Source of the DNA: Gordionus sp. m RMFG-2023
Taxonomy: Eukaryota > Nematomorpha > Gordioida > Chordodea > Parachordodidae
Reading direction: 5' to 3'
NCBI RefSeq assembly: GCF_954871325.1
Contig: NC_088778.1
Span: 20,631,120-20,695,119 of the forward strand
DNA: 64,000 bases
The notes under the pieces are model-generated. The model was given only the letters and a program-made list of their open reading frames with translations. It had not been told where the DNA came from and searched no databases. Within the stretch, counting starts at the first letter, position 1, and the number at the start of each line of letters is the position of its first letter. The translations under genes and the position numbers were made by a program. This document shows positions 36,017-51,000 of this stretch, in pieces.

Positions 36017-39000
36017 GTAAGTGATTTTTATATAATAATGCATTAAATTAATCATATAAAAATAATTTATAATCACATTGAAATTTAATTTAGGCCTTAA
36101 ATTGAATTATTAGCACCTGCAAATGCAATGATTAATATAAATATAGTTATGCAAATATTTTAAAATAGTGTTTAGACTTAATTGGAGTTACTTAATAAAA
36201 TAAAAAAATATAATTTTTTTTAGGGGCGTACTAGCCTTTTCAAAAATAGCTTGCCGCTTATTTTAGTAAATCTATAACATTCTTCTAACAAATTGATTTT
36301 TCCTATATAAAATATCCATGCTGTAAAATATTAGCTAAAAAAATTTTGGTTATCCAAAAACAAAAAATTAGCAGCAAAATAAAAATTCAATTTCTGAAAA
36401 AGCAAATTATATTATCTTCCCGATAGACTAGAGTTTATTGGATAATTTTTTTAAATACTAAAACGAACCAAAATAAAAAATAGAAACTAAAGCCAGTTGC
36501 CGAATCAAACATAAAACGAAATGTGGAATTTGTTGGTTTCATACCAATATTTATCAGAGACCTATAGTAATAAAAAAAATTTAAAGCCTGGCTTTGTTTT
36601 TCAATTTTAAGCCCATCCCATGCTTTTTGATGAATGAAATTAAACGAGCATACGTTTTTATGTTATATCCCCGAAAAATATCCTTCCTGTGTAATTTTAA
36701 ATGCAATAAGTGTGTAGTGCCTGATTAATATCTTAAAGATTTATGATTTTCTCACTCAACTTTATTATGCTATTAAAATTTTAGGTCTTTTTTTAAATTT
36801 AAAAAATCTAATTTTGCCATAAATTGGACGTTCGCAAGAGGAGCAATAGGTAGCGTTCAGTCTTGTTAAAATAGCGCACTTTTTTCAGTAGCGGTAGCTT
36901 TAGTGCGCTACTTTTTTTAGAAAATAGCGATAGCTCGCTACTAATTTAGAAAGTAGCGCTACTTCGCTACTTTTAATTTTACATAATAAATACATCTAAA
37001 AATTATTAAAATATATTTTTTATTAAATCTAAAATTATAATCCTTTTATTTAATTTAATATTGAAATTTATATTTAAAATTATACATTATAAATCTAGTT
37101 ATTAAAAATGTGTGAGATTGTTGAAGATAGCGAAATTTCTTTGGAAAATGAGAAAAATATAAATTATCTTTTCCAAAATTCAAAAAATACTTTAATCTTG
37201 ACGAAAAAATTACTACTGGATATCGGTTTCGATGCAAGATGTGTCGCAAAATTTTATCCTCAAATCATACAAGCACATTTAATTTGAAAAAACATTTAAA
37301 GGTAATATACTAAACAAATTTAATATAAATATGTAGACTAATCCTTAATTTTTAAAATAAATTTAAATCAAAGACCAATCATTTTTTTATATATTCATAA
37401 ATTTTATCTAAATTATTTAAAACATTTTAAAATAGTTATTTCAACATTTTTATGTAATTATCTCCTACATGATTTTTATTCTAAGCTATAATTTTAGACT
37501 GTTTACACCTCAAATTATAAAGAGATTGAAAAATATCTCAAAAGTTTTGGGGTAATGGAAGAAGATACATCCACTTCCAAATCAAATTTAATTCAAACAA
37601 AATTAAGCAATTTGGATTCATCAACACCAGGTGTATCTCAAAAATTGGCTGACTAAGTCATAATGAACTTTATAGATACTGTTTAACCATTATCCTTGGT
37701 GGATAATGGTTCTTTTATAAAGATGATAAACATTTTTCTTCACGTTCCAAGATATTTTGCCAGCAGACATGGATGGCAAGAATTTTGGATAGCTTTAAAG
37801 AAATGAAAGAATCTTTAATATTAAATCTATCAGATGTCTCCTACATCTGTACAACAGTGATTGCTGGACGCACAGATTTATAAATGATATTCATATTTTT
37901 AGAGATTATTTAGGAGTGACCACTGGATTGATCCAAAAAATCTAAAACGAAAATCTGTAGCATTAAAAATAATAAATGACTGTCAGACTTATGACATTCT
38001 AGCAAATATTATTTCGAAATCAATATGTCACAAAATTCAGAATAAGGTTTGTAAGATGATTACAAATAATAGGTCTAATTTCCGGAAGGCTTTCAGGTTT
38101 TAAAATTAAATTTATTATAATTTTTTTTATAATATGATATAAATATAAAATATTTGGTGAATATAATAACTATACTTGTAATATTCATGATAACGAAATG
38201 TTATTATTAAAATGCAATAATAAATAAATTATATAAATATATATGTAACAAATTATAGTCATGTTTTTATACCAATATTTTATTTGTGGAAATAAAGTTA
38301 CATAAAAAATATTTTAAAAAAAAATCAAAATAGCTACTTTTTAAAAAAAGTAGCGCGCTACTCATTTGAAAACGATAGCGGTAGCAATAGCGAGCTATTT
38401 TTTATAAAATAACGTAGCGATAGCGCGCTACCTTTAAAAGTAGCGTTTAACAACACTGGTAGCGTTTTTGATCCCCTCAGAAAATTATTATAACGAAATA
38501 GTATTTATATTGTATTTTTGAGAATTTATCAAATATTCATAGCCTCATCTCTTTGATAAATTCGAAATAAAAACTTAGTGTATATTTTATTTTTGAGAAT
38601 TTTTTCCGTTTGCAATTTAGTTTAATTTTAAGATGATAGTGGTGGTTTATTTAAAAATATAATGGCCAAAAAGGTTTCGAGCTAGATTTTAATAATATTT
38701 TTTGAAGAATTCTTAATATAAGGATTAAATTAATGGCTTTATAATGTATTATAAATTTCAAGTTCTAAATATTTATATATATCTATATCTCATTCATTAT
38801 CTTTATATGATGATTTCCTAACTTTAAAATTACTGTTTTACATTTATATAATATCTCACTTACATCGAGAACTTCTGTATTAAGTTTGTTTTATCAGGGA
38901 ACCTTATGTTTTAAAGAGAAAAAAACTAGCACACCTTTTAGACACAAATGTTGAAAATGGTTTATTAAGTCAAATATAATTTTTTATGCCAAATTTCGGA

Positions 39001-42000
39001 AAAATAATCATTATATTGTGTTATATATTTTTTCTGTGTAAGTAAATAATATATTACGATTAGAGAACTGCAAAACGCGGTCCATTATAAATTTTTGCAT
39101 AAGTTACCTAGCCAGACCCAGCCCGTTAATTTGTTCCGGTCTCGCTTGTTTATAAATTTTTAAAACATTTGCTTAACCCGTTAAAATTTTACAAAAAATC
39201 AGGCATGACGCGTTTAAGAAAAGTCTGCCCTGGTAATTCTTTCATACGAATCCTGGCCATCACATTTTCAATATTTATATCTAATTTTTTTCCCAAATGT
39301 TATTTAAGGCTCTTATATTTCTCCTCTATGGCTATCTATTTCTACAACAATCGTTTTATAAATCATTGTGTTTGATATATGTATATTGTTTGTAATTAGA
39401 TCATTCATAATTAACAATTTTCTATTATTTATAGATTTAACATTTTTAATAGATAGCTCTTAAAATCAGAGAGTTAAGCACATTGTAATTTATTTTCAAC
39501 AAATAGTATAAATCACAATATTAGCTGAAAATTCAAGAAAAAATATCAAAATTTTAATACCCGGGCTGGCAAATTAATTTACGAATATCAGAGATTTGCG
39601 AGGCCCTGATTAATTTTTTACTTATAAATTGCCGACACAAGTCCATTTTTGATGTACGAATTGCCCTGTGTGCAAAATTTTTTTCCCCGTGTTTTATAGG
39701 CCGAATGTTTTAAAAGCATCTTGTCTTCCCTTTCTGGAATGAGAGCAATAAGTAACTGAGCAGCCCGGAATTCCTTAATTTATTTTTTAAATTTAGAAGA
39801 ATTCAAATTAATTATTTCTTCTTTCGCAAATAATATTTACCGGAGGTGTTTCTATCATAGATTTTTTGCTTGTGCTTGGTCTTATTTCTGTGGAGGAGAT
39901 GCACTTAAAATTATAAGAGATAGGGAAAGGGGGGCCATTAATATAATTAAAACAGTTAAATGATAATTAATATTTTCAAAGAATTAAGTAAATTTGAGCT
40001 TCCAATATCCTCTCCACCTCGATAGGACTGTATTGATTAGAGAATAAAATAATTTTAAAGCAAATATTTATTGTACCTGGAGGTTGGATTTATTATGTTC
40101 AAGTTCAATCACAAACTATCTCCTAAATTTAAAAAAATTTGAAAAATAATAAACTATATATATTTTTTTAATTCGCCTATTTATCCCTTTCTTTATATTA
40201 TGTAATTAAGTTTTTTATGCTATTATGGTTAATAATATACATTTTTAACAGACCAATTTCATAATTAACTCCTTACAAACTTCTATTCCATGGTGTATGA
40301 CGCAGGATCGTCATTTGAATAAAGTTTGGGGGAGGGGTAGTTTGTTTGGATTTCCTTTTATCTTTAGATGGGGTAGGGTTATAGATCTTAAGGGGGGGGG
40401 GTGTATAAGTTCATAAGTCATTATTTAACAAATTAAGAATTAACAATAGATAGATGACTAATGTTTTAAAAGCATTATACGGATTGGATTATGATGTTAT
40501 GCTTCCTTTTTATTTTGAAAGGACATTATAATTTATTCCTTTTGCTTTTATTTATTATTAAAGACCTGCATGCTCGGTCCGGAACCCTCGAAACGGGTTG
40601 TAAGATGATTTTTTTTCCAAACTCGGGACACGATTTTTAAAAAATAAATTAAAATTTTATCAATAAATCAGAAAATCATGGAAAATTATATAATGGATAT
40701 TTAATATTATTTCAAACAATTTACAAAATTCGTCCTAAATTATTTAAAACGAAATTTTAAAAATATTGATAAGACCGTAAAATAATCAAAGTTTAAGAAA
40801 TCTGGGTCAGGCTTAAAAAGGCGGAAAATGATATTTTTTTAAAATTTGGTTTGGAATAAATTCTGATTTCCGCATCTCTCTATTTATTATATAACAGAGA
40901 GTTTAAATCCTGGACTAAAAACGGTTTCGATTTGATCCAATTCCGAGGTTTTCACTTATAAATTATTAATAACCAATAAAAAAAAAGGCCAATCCCTCTA
41001 AAATGAGTCACACAACATTTTGATCATATAAAATTGGACTTTTATAAATTTCATGAGAGCGGTTCTAATTTCAATTCCTAACTAGTTCCAGTTTGAGTTC
41101 TAAACTCATTAAAGTTAATTTTAATAATATCAAAAGTATTATAATACTTAATTGGACAATTTAAAAAAAATCTTTACAAAACTCGATTCGAATCTTTAAA
41201 CAATCTATTTTTTTCTTATAATACAAATAAATAAATATAATTATAATGTATTATCATTTGCACTAAAAATAAATAAATAATCCTGTATCCGCGTCTGAGG
41301 TAATTTTTAAATATTGCATTTAGGAAAATGATTTATCATTTCTCTATTTTTTTGCTAACATTTTTATCAAAATCAAATTATTAAAATATTGATGGTGGAA
41401 GAAGTTAAATTCTTAACATATGTGTTTTATTCGCATAATTTTTTCATATTTGGGTTCAATTGATAAGCAATTGAATCTAAATAGGAAAATTGGAAATATT
41501 AAATGTAAATTATTTTTTTTATATAATAATAATTTTGTTAAAAGTTATTAGTTACATTGTTTCAAAAGCAACTGGTTACATTGGAAGTTGCTTTAAAAAT
41601 AATCTTCATAAATATTTAGAGACCTACAGAGGTACGTACCATTTCCGGGCTCGCCAGATTTATAAAAAAAATTTTTTTTAAAGTCCCGCCCGGGTATTAA
41701 TAATCATCTCTTCATACCCATATTTTTGATTTCATTTTGCAACCGTCAAAATTGGTTAGAATGACCAAATTTTAAAAAGGAACCATGGAATCTAACGGAA
41801 TTAAATATGATTTAAAAAAAATCAAGCTGGGCTGAAAAATCGGTTTTTTAACCCGTGCCGAACCTGTAAAAGAATACCTTTGCAGGTCCTCATAATTATT
41901 ATACGTGGCTCTCAACATTAAAATATCTGCTGCTGTTACGGCCCTTGGTTTATCATAGTCTAATTTATTTGTCTTGTTTATTATAGTCAGATAAATTTGT

Positions 42001-45000
42001 TATTATTATATCAAATTGGTTCGGGTCTAATTTTTTTATTCACAATCACGGGCTGTCCACTCACGCTGACACAAAATAATGCCCATTTACTCCCTGCTTA
42101 ATTTTTTTAGCTGACCCACCACTCTTGAAAAACTAGATTTTGATCACCACCGTCATACCCAGAACTATTTTTAAGAAACTAAAACTTTTTAAAGCATGAT
42201 CATTATTTTTCACTTTTTTGAATTTATTTTATTTTACCTTTTAGTTTTTATTCATCAAGTATTATAATTCTGCTTTTTTTTATTTCCATAATTCTTCTTA
42301 CACAAATAACAAACACAATAAAATTGTCTTACATTCAAGTTAGAGGTATACCCGTGCCAGGCAAAAAATTATTTATGAATTCTTATATTTGATAGAAAAT
42401 AATTTATAAAGTATAGTGTTTTAATTTGACCATTTATAAATAGTTGTTCAGTTTGGTGTTCAACTACATATATATATGGGGTTAGGCCTTGTATTAAAAA
42501 AAAACGTCCGGGCCGGGCAACCTTAGTAAAAAAATTGGAAATTTGACAGGACCAGGCAAAAATTAAGTTTCAACTGGGTCGGGCCTAAAAGATCCATTTA
42601 CACAACTCTAATTCAAGTCTCCACGCTGCATTTATTTATAAATCAAAATTTTTATTTAAAAATGATGAATATGCTTATCTTTAACAAAATTTGAAAACTT
42701 TTTGAAAATGAAAAAATTAACCTTTTCTAAATAAAACCATTAATAATAGTTTATCTAATTTTTTTATTAAATTTGCTTAAGTTCTTAAATTTAAAAAAAA
42801 TCAAGTTTCGGACATATCCTATAGATTTTCCAGGAAAAAAAATCTTTTTGTTTATAAAATGTGTAAGTTTAGTTTTCAAAAATATTACTTTTTCTAAAAT
42901 ATTATTTTAAAAAATTTTATTTTTTTATTATTAAATTAAATTTAAAATATATTCTTTAAAAAACAATTTTCAAAAGTTAATATTCCATGATTCCTGCAAA
43001 ATTTATTTTCACACCAAATCATCTCTGGCAATTTTTTGTAAAAGCCTGCCACACCCAATAACTTGACCCATTGGATCGTGCGAATTATCATATCTCTCGC
43101 CCACCTCTAATAGATATCTTAGAAATGTGATTTTTATCACATTCATAAATTCGAATTCTTTTACATTGCACTGATATATTTTTTTTCTTGATAAATATTT
43201 AAAGTAATTAATATTTCAAAATTGTCAGGAGATATTTTGCGTCAACTATCAATGTTCTTATTCTTTTCTATTTTAATTTTTTTTACTCGAGTCAACTTGC
43301 AGAGTTCTTAATGATATAAGAGAAAGTAAGTTTCTGAAAAATTTATTAATTATAATTTGGTATCGACTTACTATCGGTAAAAGAAAATTAAAAGTATTGG
43401 TAGTTTGATATGATCCAATATCCCGCTCTACTTTTCAGTTGGGTTGACGGGGAAAGGATTGAAGCGTCTGAACGAGAATATTTTTTAGAAATTTTTTTTA
43501 TAATAACGAATATATCAAAGAGTTAGGGAGGAATCTATATTTATTAAACTTATTGGTTTCTTGTAGTTCCAAGGAGTCGGTATTTCCGTTAGCCGGAAAG
43601 GAGGTAACACAAGAGACGTCCCAGACAAGTCTTTTGCCGCCGTGCCAAGACGTTAAAGACATGCCGTCAGGGCGCTTACCGTCAGCATTTAGGAGACCCA
43701 ATGGCTCCAAGCTATTGGGGAAACCGGCCGAAATCAAGGCTTTGCCGATTAACCTATTAAGGTTGTCGTGCCTCAGGAAACGGCCACTGACTTTGAGGCA
43801 CGAGAAACAATGTCTAGAGAAAGGATCAACCTGTTTGTGACAGGCGGCACAGGTGTCCACAGAAGGGATAAGGCAACCAAGCCTATGGCCAATGGCAGTT
43901 TGAAACTCATCGTCTGTGAGTAACGTTTCCTTTTTACCACTCGGAATCGCGTCTAGCCATTCATGGCCGTTAGAGTTTTTTTTTGCGTTTCTGAGCAGTT
44001 GAAGGTTAGTTAGCTCAGGATACATACAAAGTTTTTCAAACGAGCATTGGAGCATAGGGACCAGGAAGCTCTTTAGATGGCAGGAAATTGGCTGCTCGGA
44101 GCCTTGGGTGATAAGAGTAAGCCACTCTTGTTTAGCTGAAGATAGAAGGGGATCGTCCAACTCGATAAGCGAGGAAATGGAATCGGCGAAGGATATTCGA
44201 GATGAAAGAAAACACGCAATTGCCATAAGGAAGGGGGGTAACAATCCCAGTCCACCCTGGTAAGCGGGCATAGAGGCGAGGGACCAATTGAAATCGGAAA
44301 AATTTAAGCCTAAAAGGGATTCGATAAAATGTTTAAATTTTAATTCGAAGACCTTAAGGAGAGTATTGTACTGGAAAACGGGGGAAGATTTAAATAAATG
44401 TAAGAATTTAGGTAGAAAAAGACATTTTTTGGTGAGAAAGAAGAACTGATGCTTGGGGAGATGAGGAAGATTCTTGAGTGAATTGGAAAGGGAATGGATC
44501 AAATCGTCAAAAGTTTTTTGACAAAAGGAGGTTGAAAAACCAATAGGGGAACCCAAAAGACAGAGTTCCTCGTGCGGAATGATTGTAAAATCTAAGGGAG
44601 GAATAAAATCCTTATTGTTGAGGGAGGAAATTTCACACTTTTTCCTATTTAGGGAAAGACCAATTTTCGAAGCTTCCATTTCAACGTACTCTATGGCCGA
44701 CATAACATTGGATAAAGAACCGCCAAAAGAGCCATCGTCGAGATACCATAAATTAAGGTCTAATTGGAAATTAGTCTTTAAATTTTTGATCAAATCATGA
44801 ATCCCTATAGTAAAGAGCAGAGGGCCTAGAGGATCACCTTGCTGTATCCCCTCTTCGGAGGATATGGAAAATTCCCCGAATTTGAGTAACGAAGGGAATC
44901 CATAACAGGAATTAAGGAAATTCCCATATTTTGGGAAATGGTGTAAAAAAGATGGTAAGAATGCCCTCCTATGGATGGTGTTGAAGGCATTTCTGAAGTC

Positions 45001-48000
45001 TAACTTGCAGAAAACCTTATCGGCCTATTATTTCTAAAAAATCTGAATAAGCTATAAATATTTTTAGAATTTATTAATAACATATTATATATTCCAATTT
45101 AAAAATCCGATCCCAGCTTGAAAATAAAGAAAAAAATTAAATATAGGCCATACCTTAACATAAGAACTTTGAAGGATATCTGAAATAAATTTAAATATTA
45201 TATCTTTGTCCCTCAAAGTTTAATGAACACGTTAATTTATAAATATTTTGACCAATTAAGCTAACACTTGAAAAGCATATTTTTAATTTTACAAAATTTT
45301 GGAAAATAATAGGATGCTGGTCGGGGCTCCGCTATCGAATTATATAGGAAAAGTTGTAGAAAATCCTGGAGCTATTTACAAATGCCCACTGACTCCTAGA
45401 ATGGATGATTGCTTGCGGGTTAAAGTTGATGACAACCTACCTCGTATAAAAATTTGTTTATTGATCATTTGCTTTATCATTATAAATTATAAGTCATTTT
45501 ATCTAAATGTATGTTTCTTAAATTGGATCATTTGAAAAGAATATTACTCATAATCATAATCTATATAGTTAAGATATTACATTTATCATCTCTATTTTTG
45601 TCCATAACTTTATGTATTATTTTAATTTAATGAAACTAAATTAAATATTTCCATTCATTCCCATCTTGATTAAAAGTAGTGGTGACGCAAGATGGTCATT
45701 GAAATCGAGGGGATAGAAAAGGATAAGGAGTTATGAAGATGCTAATAATGTTAGGCGATAGTTTTGATTTGTATTTCTTTGTTTTGCTAATTTTAATTTC
45801 CTGTTTTTTGCTAATTTTTTGGTAGGAGGGTTGAATGGAGGAGGATAATATCATTTGTAATTTACTCAATTTTTTTTAAAATGCTATAATTTCAATATAA
45901 ATAGGTATGGGCTAAAAATGGTTTAGTTTGTTATTAATGCTAAAAATAGGGTTATTGTCATTATTCATATTCAATGTCGTTTTACTGTATTATTTTTTAA
46001 ATCTGTTCCTTCTATCTGCTAGGCCTATGTACAAGGTCCTCATCAGGGGTGGTAGTGGTCACTACTCTTAGTGCATAATCATATGATTAACGAATATCAG
46101 TTTGAAATGCTTTTCAAAATAAAAGATGTTCAAAGATTTTAGATTGTTGAGGATCAAACTTTACCTAAAATTCCAATTTTTTTCGGAAATTATCTTAAAT
46201 CTTTTGATTTTTATGGAAAAGTTTTTAATATTAAAATAATAAATATTATAAAAATGATTTTGATCTTCTTTAAAACAATCTTCTATTTTATGATACAGAA
46301 TTTTAGGCAAAAATTAGCGATCTGCATCGGGCCTAATTTTTCAAGCCCGACCCGAACCCCAAATTTTTTAAAAAAGTTTTGCCAGCTCGGCCCGAACCTT
46401 AAATATTTTTTGAAAAATTTACCGGCCCTGCCCAAATTTATTTAAATATAAAAATTAACTTTTATAATATTCAAAATAAACGATATATTTTATATGGGGT
46501 CTAGTTTCTATAAATAAAATAAAATATTTTTATTTTACATAAAAAAACATAAAATTGATAAATTTAAGATGTATTTAAAAAAAATTTCTGAATTTTCTTA
46601 AAAAATATTAGGCCCGACCCAGCCCGAATTTCTAGCAAAAATATTTTTTTTAACATATATAATTTATATAAAATTTATTTACGGGAATTACATGAAGAAA
46701 GAAGATGCATGATTTATTTTTCAAAAGTATCCCGGACGCAATACCCTGATTTAAAGCATTTAAATATTATGTTAAATTGTATTTTTTTTCTCTGTTTTGT
46801 TTCCGTAAACCTTTCTCCGATCTAGAACTGAGAAAACATTTATAGATTAAGTCATCACACTTGTGCTCTCTTAACTTATCTTACTTTAAGTTCCTACATG
46901 ATTATAGAAAAATATTTTAAATGCATTTTAATTTATTATGAATATATTATTTATCAAACTTATTGGTTCATTTTAATATACATTATTATTATATCTATCT
47001 AATTTTTTTTCTTTCATGTCTATCTAATTAGTATTATTATTTAATTCATAATATATATATAAAAATTAATTAAGATTGGTATAAAATTGAAATTTTATTG
47101 TGATAATGTTTAACTCAATAGAACCTTATATAAGATTTATTTTTAATGCCTTTAATTAAATAATGAGTATTATAAAAAAAAATTAAATTGCGATAGCTTT
47201 TTAAATCTTATATTTTATTTTTATTTACCCCTTTTATTAAATCTTTTAAATAGCTGATAAAGATGAAAATAGGAATAATCAATGGCTTGGTGTTACGATC
47301 AAAAGCCATAAGAATGGAGAATCTGTTGTGGTAAAATAAATAAAACTATACTATAAAACATTTGACCATTATTTATGGAATATATTATTTAATTCTTATC
47401 GTGCATAATTGGATTATTGATTTTTTTGCAAATACCATTGTGTGGGTGGGGGGGGGGGGGTTCTATTAAATATTTGGGACCATTTATTTCTATAAATTCA
47501 AAAAATTGCTTATTTTATATGAAATTAAAGACATGTGGACACAGATATTCAAGAAGTGGCTCTGATTACCATTGGGGCTTTGGCATATGTTATTCACTAT
47601 CTTCATCTCTTGAATACGAAGAAGTGTATTCACCATGTGTTGGTAGACCTGTTTTTAAAGCCCATCAGCAATTTGGATATTGTCAAGCTGGAACATCAGT
47701 TTTTATTTCAACCAATGACGATTTAATCATAGGTGCCCCAGGGTCTTACACTTGGACAGGTTTATTTGCTTTTTATTTTTTTTATAATAGAATATAAAAG
47801 TCCATAGATTATGTTATCCTTATTATTTTTTTTACAATTAAAATATATTTATTTCAAATATATAAGAAAATTATAGCGTTATAATAATAAAAAATTGTGC
47901 TTAATATGGCGTTAAAAAAATATAAATAATAAAATTAGCCAATAAAGGGCATTTAAAATTTAAATTTAAAAAAAAGAATATTTATAAATTTTTCATTATG

Positions 48001-51000
48001 GCAATAATCATGAATCTCTGAATAATTTGAAATTAAAACTAATTATTTCAAAGCAAATTTTTAGATTTATGCCTTCTTTGACTTATAAGTTTGAAAATCT
48101 GGTTAATTCATATATATTACTGATATTGATATCCATTCATTTGATTTTCTAGCTTAATTATTTATATTTTTTTGATAATTCATTTTCTGCGAGAGGATTC
48201 TTACTTATTACCATAGGATTACAAAAAATAAATTTTTAAATAAAAATTTATTTTTAAATATATGGCGAAGTTATTAATTATAAATATATTTATTTTATTA
48301 CATTTAACGTATATTTTCTGTGAATAATTAAATATCGAATCGACTTCATATATAATAATAAATATTTTTAATATAAGCAATTTTTATTATTTAATTTAAC
48401 TAATCCCTAAATTAAATTTTTTATGCAAGTTACAGGAATTAACCTTCTTATTAGTATCAAAATATTGTATTATATTTATTTAAATAAGAACAAATTGATA
48501 TAATTTATATCTCCTTAAATTTAAACAATATCAATATTATAATTTTTTATAAGATATTATTACAGAAAATTAATTTCAGAATCAACAGTATGTAAAATCA
48601 TCGTTAATAATTAAATTTAGCAAATATTTACAACTTAAAGGCAAACTATAGTAAAATGCGTATCTTAAAATGTTTTAATTTAAGAAGAAAGACTAGTAAT
48701 CGAATTGTTTAAAATATAACAAGATAAAATATTATTTTATATAATAATCTTTATTTTAAAAAATCAGATTTTAATCGTAAAATTGTGACTTAAACCAATT
48801 TGATTTAATTATTCTAACCCTTATTAGAATAATTACTATATTGCTGCACAATTTTTCGTTAGCGATAAGTCAGATTTTATTTTAAAGATACCAACTTGTT
48901 TATAAAATCATTTTTTAAAAATATTTTTACCCTACCCCATATCATATCTGTCTAAACTCTTTAAAAAAATGGTTTAATAAACTGTGTAATTCTTTCTTTA
49001 TTTAACTAGATATATCTAATATGTTATAGTATAATAAAGGAAGCATATATACATTTTTTTAAAATACAAAATTAATAGAGACGTCATATGTAAAACTATT
49101 ATGAGTAAAATAATGGAATATAAGAAGTTTAAGAAGATATAGAGAAGTTATAAAAGATTTTATGAAAGAGAAGAAGATTATGTTGGAAAAAGTATGGAAG
49201 ATTACTCGATGGAAAAGAATGAAAGCCTTTGCCGTAAGAAGAGAGATTCTTGTGGTTGATCTGTCTTTTCGCGGATCCATCTCCCTAATCCTCTAAAACA
49301 ACTTCAAACTTTTCTACCGAAAGAGGCAAGAGCAGGCAATGTGTATTAATGTATAAAAATGATCGATGGAACTGTATTTAGTTATTTTCCGAAATTCAGC
49401 ATGTTCGAGGACATTGGCGTTTTGGTTGGATGGGGCATTTAGATCATTACAAATGAAATCTCAAACCAGAAGCTGGCCCCATGACTATGGAGTTGTAGAC
49501 ATTCTGCCAGGACTTATCCTATCGGTCCTAAAGATGCCAGTTGATTTAAGTGTAAAGGATTTCTGCCGGTTTAAGGGCTCGCACAATAATATCGTTGCAT
49601 TTTATATATTTAGTATTTAAAAAATAATTGGGCATATCGCTACCAAAAATCTGAGTAGTAATAATATAACTTTTCTTATTGTTACTTTACTCTTATTCAA
49701 GTCATTTTATCTTTTATTAATATATATTATTATATTTTATTAAATTAGTGAAGAGTGTATTCTTATGTTTTGTTAATCTTCAGAAAACCATGAGAAAATT
49801 ATCAATAATTTTTGCTCTAACAATTTTAGAAATTATTAATAATTTTATTAATCAATAAATTGTTTATGCTCTTAACGGTCAGCATAAGTTTGATTTTTTC
49901 ATAATGTTTTTGAAAACTAAATTTTCATATGGAAAAAGATAACAATAAAGAAAATTATTAGCAACGCCCATTTTCATAAAATCGTCATTAATCTTATTAA
50001 TTTTAAACAGGGTTCTGGACCTGAATTCGGGTTCAGGAATTTTAAATTCTATTTAGAGGAAATTTTAATAATTAATTAAAAACTGGTTTTCTAAAAGAGG
50101 TCCGCAGTCCCTGGTTCATATTACCCCTTTGATGGGTTGTCCATGAATTGATCTCTGTTTGGTGTTGTCTCAAAATGCCTGACCAAACAATTTTAAATTT
50201 CTGAACTCGAATTCAGGCCCAGAAACCGGATCTTAAGTAAGAAAGTAAGAAATTAACATTATATGCCCTATCAATTTAATTTTACTTTATGAAAAAGATT
50301 TTTAAATTTTAAACTTGGGTTAGATACCATGAGAGTTTAAAAGGATATTTTTCAAAATTTCTAGCGAATAATCCTATAGGAAATAGTGAATTTTCTTTTT
50401 AAAAATATTTTGAATTTAGACGTATCCTAAATCAATTTTCTTTTTAAAAATATTTTGAGTTTAGACGTATCCTAAATCTAAATATAATGTTAAAATGATC
50501 CGACAAATTATTATTTATAGGTGCTCTCTTCAAAAATAACATTGCATCGGGTATATTCGCTGACAAGAGATGGTTTTTTACTCCATTGGAAGCTCCCGAT
50601 TTAGTGCCAGTACCTCATTATAGTTTTTTAGGTAACATTTTTAATTAATAATATATTACAACTTACCATAATCGCCAAACACTTTTTAACCAAACTTTTT
50701 TGGCGAATGCATGTAGTTCATCGCGAAGGAATTTTAGAGCAAAGGTAATATCGAGAAATCTTTTCCGCAAAACATTTACATCGAAAACAATATCGCGAAC
50801 CCATTATCACAAATTTATTTTCGCGAAACCTGAACCGTGAACACTTTAGAGCGAATACCATATTAGCGGAACTTTCTAGCTGGTGTATTTGCATTAACTC
50901 ATTATCGTGAGAACATTGCCGCTAAACAATGAATATACTGCGAATGCTTATATTGAAAGAAAAACAACATGGTCATTAATAATTTACCAACATAAGTTCT

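Noticed and set aside
39064-39600. A complete hAT miniature element
   Set aside because: Two hAT-like ends are present, but they point the same way and no partner end or 8-bp duplication was found.
40559-41892. One 1.3-kb hAT element spanning both GACCTGCA ends
   Set aside because: The outer flanks do not form an 8-bp duplication, while splitting into 40559-40873 and 41617-41892 gives sizes and duplications typical of the nearby miniature elements.
43553-44800. Plus-strand open frames at 43553-43840 and 44579-44800
   Set aside because: They are shadows of the minus-strand reverse transcriptase frame and lack any family pattern.
47535-47726. Open frame in a second reading frame of integrin exon 4
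   Set aside because: It overlaps the in-phase integrin exon and has no similarity of its own.
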